Shown here piece by piece: positions 57,601-64,000 of a stretch of 64,000 bases of DNA. The translations under genes and the position numbers were made by a program. Origin of the DNA: Brachionus manjavacas (taxonomy: Eukaryota; Rotifera; Eurotatoria; Ploima; Brachionidae); the NCBI GenBank assembly GCA_019054805.1, contig JAHQIY010000036.1, positions 248,001 through 312,000 of the forward strand. Direction: 5' to 3'. The notes under the pieces were generated by a model. The model had not been told where the DNA came from. It did no database searches and worked only from the letters and a program-made list of their open reading frames with translations. How positions within the stretch are numbered: position 1 is the stretch's first letter; every line of letters starts with the position of its first letter.

Positions 57601-60600
57601 CCACTGGACTAAACAAGACCGGTCATTTTCGGTTTCGTTTCCTTTGCACACTTTGCCCAATGGACCTAGTCGCAAGCGCCACAGCAGTAAATCGCGAAAT
57701 TTTTCCAACTCAATTAAATTTCTGGATAATCTTTTGCTAAATGAAAAACAAAATGAAAGTGAAAATATTAGAATTCAATCAAATCAGCAGTTAATCAATG
57801 AGAATCAATTTCACCTAGCTTTTGTTAGAAATGTGAGTAGCTTGTTTTTAGAAATTGGATTAAAATTCATTAATTTAAAAAAAAATGAAATTTAAGTTTT
57901 ATTTTATTAGTAAATTTAATCTTTAAATGTATCATGATTATGCTACTGAGTTAAGAGAGAAACTGAACATTATTTGTATGGGACAATGTTAAAATTTCTT
58001 TCAAAAACAAATTTTTTTTTGAGAATTTTTTCTATACTAAATAAAGGAAATTTTTTGAAAATTTGCAAGTAAATGTGTTGATTTTATGCAATTTGTTTAG
58101 CAACAAACTTTAATTGTTTTTAGTTTGTGTTTCTGTTTGAGCTTGGGATCTCTTATTTTTTAAAGGAAATCGTTATCGTCAGCTTAAAAGCAAAAAAAGC
58201 TAGAAAATAAAATTTATTTTGTAAATAATGTTTGAATATTAATTTTCATAATTTGTTTAAAAAAAAATTGAATTAAATAATAAAAAATCCATTTTTTTTC
58301 TTTTTTGTTAAATTTTTACCATTTTTTACCTTTTTTTTACAAAAATTTACTGAAATTTACGTCAATTTTTGTCACAAAATTCAATCAATTTGTCACAAAT
58401 TTTTTTTTTTTCCTTTTTCAAAAATTCATAAAAAAATTTTTTTTTCATAAAAATCGGTTTTTTTCGAGAAATTTTGGAAATCTTTTTTTTTCACTGAATT
58501 TTACAATAATTATCGGTATTTTACGATAATTATCGTTATTTTACGAAAAATACCCTTTTTTAGATTACCATATTTTACGGTAAATATGGTAAAATATCGT
58601 GAATTTACCATATTTTACGTAAAATATGGTGAATTCAAGGTATCGTAGTAGCACTGTAATTGGGCACTTTTTGAAAAAAATGAATTTTTTTTATTTTTCA
58701 ATATTTATTTTCAAAAATATTCCTTAGAAAAATTTACCATAATTTACGAAAATTTTGGTAAAATTTTATCAATTAAATGGTAAAATATGATAAAAAGTGG
58801 TAAATTAAATTTTAAATTGCAAAAAAAAATTTTTTTTATAGTTCACGAAATTCAAAACTTTAGTGCTATCTGAATTTCACATTTTTGACTCAAAATTCGT
58901 AATCTACGCCTTCAAAAACCCCAAAAAATAAATTTTTTTGAAGGGGGCAAAAAAAAAATTTTTTACACCCAGGGTTCCAAAAATAGCAAACCCTTTAAAA
59001 AGTTGTTGTTCTTTAAGACTCAAAATCTCAAAGATAAAACTTAAATATACTAAAAAAATATATATATTCTGAAAGAGAATAAATTTCTCTACATGCTAAT
59101 GTAATTTAGAAAAAAAATAAAAATTTCTAAATTTATGTAAATTTGAAACATTGCACTTTTTTATGCTTTTTCAAACTTGGAGGAAAATTTCAATACACCA
59201 TGTCTTTTTTAAAAATTAAGTTAAAAAAATCACTTTTTTTATACATAAGAATAACACACTAAATTCGATTAGATAAAAATAGTATTTTATCTAATCGAAT
59301 CAGTTAGTTCAGACCTGCCAAATCGTTTTCAGTGCAATTTTGATGAGTAAAATGTTCTGTTTTTGACAAATGTTAAATGATAAAAGTATAATTTTTTCTT
59401 AAGTATTCACAAGTATCAGATACTTTTTTACATAATTGATTATTGAAAATTTTCAAAATTTTCGAACTCTTATCATTAATAGAGATATTATTTAGATGAT
59501 ATCTTAAGATTGATTGAGAGAACCTTTTGTTTAAGAAAGCTATAGTTTCAGGTCTCATTAGTTTTAATCTTGTGCAAACCAAAAAAAAATTTAAATTTAA
59601 AATTTTTATCTATAACTAAATTTTAGCTTTTAATAATTATAAAAATATGTTTCTTGCCATCCAACATGATAATAGGGAAGGCGCTCATTTTCTTTTACAA
59701 TAACTTTTTAGATTTTAGGTTACTGCTTGATTATTAAATAAATTAAATAAAATAGGACAGAATTTTTTTCCCTTATTCGCTCTTTGTGTAGCATAGGATC
59801 ATTGCTTTTGATTTCTACTAAAGTCGATCTTTTGCCTTTCCACTTCCTTCTCAGCATTTCATTCCCATTTCGATGAGCTCATTCATGATTGTTGACCTCC
59901 ATATTACGGCTCATCCTTTTACCTTACGTCGCCCTTGAGCGGTTTATTGAAGTACTCTTTTTGGTATCCATGTTTCTTTTATTCAAAGTAGATATCCAAG
60001 CCATCGCAGTCTTTTATTCTTAATACACTCACTTAATGACTCTAAATTTGTTGGTTTGCATAGCTCAGCTTTCGAAAATGTCTCAGGCCAGTAAATGCCA
60101 AGAATCCTCTTTAGGCTTCTATAATGTAAGAAATTAAACTAAAATTCGCTTCCGTACATCAGAGTTGCTTTTACTACATATTGTGCAGTTTAAGTTTTGT
60201 TTCATTGCTGTAGCTGGTTGATATCCATACTAGTCGGAGTCTACCATAGGGAATATTTACTTTAGCAAGTCTAGTCTTTATGCCTCTCTGTATTCCTCTC
60301 GATGTACTGATGGTGCCCCTTAAGTATGTGAATCCGCTTACACGCTTTTTTTGTGCATATGTGTTCTTTTTGCTTGATAGCAGTGTAATTCCTGGCCAAT
60401 TGTCACAAATCAATTTTTTTACCTTTCATAAGTAGCTTGATTATTAGGCCTGTCCTGTCCGTTAGTATGATTTATTGCCGCCAAAAGTTGCTGAAGAGGT
60501 CTTGCAACATCCCATTTGTGATCTATCCGTCAACTTTCAACATTTCTGTCGTGACTCTGTCAATACCGGGGCTTTCTGTTCTTCAAGGTCTTAATCAAAG

Positions 60601-63328
60601 CTTCTTTTTTTTTTTGGCTAGGCACTTATGTATCAATATCGAAATCAGTGCTAGCTGATTAAGGTTGTAGAGATTATTTAGGTTCTGTTCTATTCCGGTT
60701 GTCTCTTCAGCTGTTTTGTAAAAAACTTCCCTAATTTCTAACCGTATTTTCTTTAGATGAGACTCCTCTCGGCTTATAAGTTTTTGGAGGCTATTTCAAA
60801 GTTTTGTGCTGATATTTGCTCGCAACGAGTCGTCCGACATCGCATTTCTTTTCTGCTATTCTCTGATTGCTTTTCATCAGCTTCAATTTAATACACACTT
60901 TTACCTGGTAATGATATTCATAAATGTCGGTACTTTTAAAGACTTTCGTGTCATTTAAGGAAGACTTCAATTTTTTATTTATTATTCTTGGATTGGCCTG
61001 ACTCTGCCTAGCGACTTTCACAAATACCAAACTTTTCTAAATCAGATGCTAAATCAAGAGGACTAATTTTGGGCTTTTAAGTTTTTTTGATTTTTGTTCC
61101 AAAATTAACTATTACAACAAAAATTTTAGGTGATAAATTGATTTTTTTTTTCGATTTAGTACAAAATAAATGTTTTAGATTTTTTTCTTTTTTAATCTAT
61201 TTTTCTAAATTTAAAGATTAAAGATTTGTTAAAAAAATCTTAAAATTAATCAAAATAGAATTACAACAATTAGAAATAAGCTATTTCTACATAAATAAAG
61301 TCAATTATTTTAAATAAGGTATAATTAAAAAAAAAAAAAGAAAGACGATTATTAATAGCAAACTAATAATTAAGAGAAAAAAAACTAAAAATGTGTATAT
61401 TCAATTCTTTAAGATTAAATTAATCGGTTCAATATTTGAAAAAAGTTCTAAATATATTGTCTAGATTAGAATTTAAATTAAAGCATAAAATTAAATTTAT
61501 TTTTCAAAAGGTTAACAACAAGTTTCAAAATTTACTCCCCGGAGAGAACCCAAATGACAGGATAGATAAAGAAATACTCGAAATCGAAGCAACTTTAAAA
61601 AACAAACGAAATGAATGTGAGTTGAGTGATGGAGATATTTTAGATATGGAAACAGAAAATTTCAATGAGTTGAGAGACAAGCATTATTGTAGCGTATTAA
61701 ACACAATAATTTATAAGATGGCATCTCATTCATGGCCCAAAACAATTCAGAAATCAGTGAAGACTAATTTGTCAGGTGTTAAAAAGCAACTCGACTTGAA
61801 CAACCAAAAAAATAGTAGACCAAACATGAATAGGAAAAAGCGAACATTTGAAGAACAAATATATGCAATTAATCAAAGTCGTTCGCCCAGTGGTGCTCGC
61901 TATCTGAGAAACTTTCCAGATTGCAATCGTTTTCGGAGTAAATCACAAGGTAATTATGCGAGAATGGGCCATTTGGCAGTCAAAAACAACTCGCTTTCAA
62001 AAACCAATTCCAATAGTTCGAATAGCGTCAAAATTATAAATATTCTTGGCAAAGAAATTATCAGACTACCTTGTTATTTAGAAAAAGAAATACGAATAAA
62101 AAAAAATTTCTATCCGCTTGGAATTGTTAGTGTCGATTGTTGTGTTGATGAGGGCATAAATGGTTGTGTCATTAAAAAAATTGAATCGAATTCAGCTTGT
62201 GCAAAAGATGGTCGTCTTAAAGTAGGTGATTATCTTCTTTCGGTTAACAATGAACAGATGAGAATTTTGAGTAATTCGAGCGCCCGTGCCATTTTGAACA
62301 GAGCCTCTTTGACCAGCAAAGATGTCGTGTAATTTTTGGTAACATTTTTTACTTAAAAAGTTTAACATTTCATCTTTTTAGAGTAATTTACATTACGCAT
62401 GAAAATGCGTTTAAATTCAAAAGAAATGTCATTAAATTTGAAAAAGCCCATGATTTTCCATTTTCGTCGTCAAGTCCTAAAAAAACGCTCAGAGCTGCAT
62501 CTGTGTCAACAAGTTCAAGGTCTCTCTCAACCAGTTCAAGTCTATCAAATTCCAGTGTTTCTAAATCGTCATATACCACCAAATCGATTTCCCTTGAATC
62601 TTTATGCTCACTTTCAAATCAATATAATGGTAGGTGAACATTCATTTTAAATAGTTTTTGAGTCGATTGGAAAAAAAGCCCATTTTAGCCATTTGTCATT
62701 AAGGTCAAACTAAAGTTATTGATTAACAGATAAAGAACTAAAGCTAAATATTTTATTTCATTTTAATAAAACATTTTCATTTGATCTAACTGACATCAAA
62801 TGAAAATCACTTAATCCAAATTAAGACTAAACTTTTCTTATCTTTTATTAATCTGTAAATAAGTTTATTTACAAAAATTTTTATCTGTATCTTTTTAATT
62901 GTATTAAACATTTTTATAATCGCATGCGGGTTGAAAAGAAGGCTTTAGACCATTCTGAACTTCCCAAGGGCCACGGCCCTTAAATTATCATTTAAATAAA
63001 AAAAATAAAAAAATTTGATCTAACTGATTTAAAATAATTTCAAAAGTTTTGATTTTTATTGAGGCTGCAAAAACAAATGAGACTTAAACAAAAATTAATC
63101 AAATCTAAAAAAAATAATAATTTTTTAGCCATTTTAGATTTAGAGCCAAAGCAATCCTTAGTTTATTTTCATTTTTTTTTCCTTAAAATTTATAAAACCA
63201 TTTTAAAGAAGTAAATAAGTCGATTACAGTCGACTTAAGGATAAAACTTTTTTTTTACCAAAATACTAATTTTCGATTATTTATTTAGATTCAGAAGTAA
63301 CTTGCGAACCGGAACATCAACTAAAAAG
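51619..63328 (+). CDS. PATJ: PATJ/MPDZ-type multi-PDZ scaffold protein (partial at both ends)
   Basis: Five exons: 51619-51807, 55247-57832, 61511-62328, 62382-62629, 63289-63328, in frame throughout and continuing right. Exons 1-2 encode a PDZ matching PATJ PDZ2: GFGFGITGNKSTGVVVKVIT, DGRLKINDQLFQIGNINVRG, MNSEQVAAVLRQ. Exon 2 (862 codons) also holds a PDZ like PATJ PDZ4 (56100-56400; NIGISLEGTVDLD, PHHYIRSIMPNGPVDT, GDELLEIDSIKLY) and one like PDZ5 (56680-57050; LIKGPNGLGFSLIDYQND, IVIRALVPGGVAHMDGRLMP). Exons 3-4 give an MPDZ-PDZ6-like domain (GCVIKKIESNSACAKDGRLK, ARAILNRASL..VIYITHEN) and a Ser-rich tail. PATJ binds Crumbs-complex members and sets apical polarity and tight or septate junctions. 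The segment expected to hold PDZ3 (55750-56000) has no GLGF loop. ATG 51619 may be internal: the frame is open back to a TAG at 51577, and upstream L27/PDZ1 exons were not found. Confidence 0.9.
53598..53952. mobile_element. Foldback MITE of MULE type with 9-bp target duplication
   Basis: A 355-bp element in PATJ intron 1 whose two halves are inverted repeats of about 140 bp, starting GGGGTTGTGAAGTTCGTTTC and including CAGAAAAACTTGAATAACTT and GTTCTGTAAAATGCTTAA. It is flanked by perfect 9-bp direct repeats AAAACTTTA (53589-53597 and 53953-53961). Long TIRs and a 9-bp duplication are the hallmarks of Mutator-like elements. No coding capacity. Confidence 0.9.
54553..55023. mobile_element. 471-bp MITE with 8-bp target duplication
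   Basis: Ends are inverted repeats GGCTTATGCTAAAACA (left 54553, right in reverse to 55023), flanked by perfect 8-bp direct repeats TAATCAAA (54545-54552 and 55024-55031). An inner inverted pair (ATTCTCTACAAAA at about 54605 and 54970) follows. An 8-bp duplication fits hAT-type mobilisation. No coding content. Confidence 0.88.
58500..58800. repeat. Cluster of AT palindromes in PATJ intron 2
   Basis: Overlapping palindromes built on ACCATATTTTACGTAAAATA and TACGGTAAATATGGTAAA (58565-58635), with TTTTACGATAATTATCG units before (58500-58540) and degenerate TTACCATAATTTACG/TGGTAAAAT units after (58735-58800). No terminal ends or coding signal recognised. Confidence 0.6.
59310..59580. repeat. Dispersed repeat, copy 2
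   Basis: Same orientation and block order as the copy at 29820-30215, including TTCTTAAGTATTC, AAGTATCAGATACTTTTTTA and GTTTAAGAAAGC..GTTTCAGGTCTCATTAG. Lies in PATJ intron 2. Confidence 0.7.
59770..61040 (-). mobile_element. RTE-like LINE remnant with most of RT deleted
   Basis: Read on the minus strand, from 61030: endonuclease C-terminus (YEYHYQVKVCIKLKLMKSNQ, KKCDVGRLVASKY), RT start (GIDRVTTEMLKVDG at about 60560, CDNWPGITLLSSK near 60405), a deletion, then the C-terminal block FTYLRGTISTSRGIQRGIKT, RLAKVNIPYGRLRLVWIS, and IKNKRLRWLGYLL (about 60030). This motif order is typical of RTE-clade LINEs. Multiple stops and frame breaks; it lies antisense in PATJ intron 2 and is more GC-rich than its surroundings. 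Confidence 0.82.
62930..63010 (+). repeat. Short retroelement-like 3' tail with GC hairpin in PATJ intron 4
   Basis: CGGGTTGAAAAGAAGGCTTT, then a perfect hairpin AAGGGCCACGGCCCTT at about 62966-62981, followed by an A-rich tail with AATAAA-like words. A GC hairpin before an A-rich tail in AT-rich DNA suggests the 3' end of a LINE or SINE copy; family unknown. Confidence 0.4.
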
Positions 63329-64000
63329 GTAAATTATTAACTAATTAATTCATTTTTGTAATTTATTAATTTTTTTTTTAATGTTGGTAATTTATTAAAA
63401 ACACATTTAAAATTTTAAAAACTAATTTATTATTTGGCTTAATACTTTTTAATAAAAAAAGAATTATCAACAACTAAAGATAGATTTATATTTTCAATAA
63501 TTTTAAATTATCCATCAGCGATCTTCAGTTAATTTGATTATCATTTTCTTTTCGAAGTGTGCTTAAATAAAGTTAAATTGACATTGTTAAAATTCAAAAA
63601 AATAATAAATATTCAAATTAAAAACCATCTAACTTTGTAAAGGCTTTTACTTTAACTCATTTTTGTTATGGATTGAACCTTTAGGTCTGAAAGAAAAAGT
63701 TAAAGTTGGAATAAAAAAAATAAATATTCGAGTAAATCTTTTGCAATTCCGGTAATTTTAAGGAAAATTACTTACAAGAAAAATCAATTAATTAAACAGA
63801 TAAAACGCAAATTTATCAATATAAGCAGAAATTTTCTTTAATCTAGAAGGAAAAATAAAAGCTATCTTTACTACACAAAAAATCCAAGAGAGCTATTAAT
63901 CTGTCAATTAAAATAACAAAAGAGACAAATTATAATTATTTTTTTTAGTTTTCGAAAATTTGGCTGATCTTGGTAAAATATGGCAAATTTTTTCTTTTTG

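Noticed and set aside
57469-57740. Frames overlapping PATJ exon 2 on both strands
   Set aside because: Shadows of a validated coding exon.
58305-58529. 74-codon plus-strand frame of mostly Phe/Lys/Asn
   Set aside because: Translation of poly-T sequence only.

Overview
The window is strongly AT-rich metazoan nuclear DNA. It carries animal-specific genes (an EGFR/ErbB receptor, a GAS2-like CH+GAR cytolinker, a PATJ/MPDZ multi-PDZ scaffold, peroxisomal PXMP4 and an XMAP215/CKAP5 relative). Several introns are only about 50-60 bp with GT..AG ends, beside a few of 3-4 kb. The mix of tiny introns, AT-richness and transposons (LINEs, Tc1/mariner, pogo, hAT, MULE) suggests a small invertebrate. A rotifer is my best guess, but that is inference and not read from a diagnostic gene.

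Layout. 53-2601 (-): six N-terminal exons of an EGFR-like receptor, running off the left edge. 4891-9373: a short palindrome, then a 4.3-kb hAT element with 8-bp target duplications and unusual palindrome arrays at both ends. 9.4-16.1 kb: gene-poor, with a LINE 3' fragment and a TIR element. 16107-18191 (-): an intronless gene matching only the C-terminal half of XMAP215/CKAP5. 18498-19906: a pogo-like element without its catalytic core. 20628-21396 (-): PXMP4 in four exons. 21.9-22.7 kb: a MULE remnant with a SWIM finger. 23.1-28.9 kb: a three-level nest, LINE in Tc1 in LINE. 30770-38788 (-): the GAS2-like gene in three exons. 38.8-51.6 kb: gene-poor, with LINE fragments nested at 40.3-40.8 kb. 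51619-63328 (+): five exons of a PATJ-like gene running off the right edge; its introns hold two complete MITEs with target duplications, an RTE-like LINE wreck and palindromic AT repeats.

Gene models were built by hand from splice-phase agreement and similarity to known families. The EGFR, PXMP4, GAS2-like and PATJ models each join in frame at every junction given. The genes are not an operon or obvious cluster. Two are cell-cortex/polarity or cytoskeletal linkers (PATJ, GAS2L), one is a microtubule polymerase relative, one a receptor tyrosine kinase and one a peroxisomal membrane protein. No tRNA, rRNA, CRISPR array or prokaryotic feature was found.
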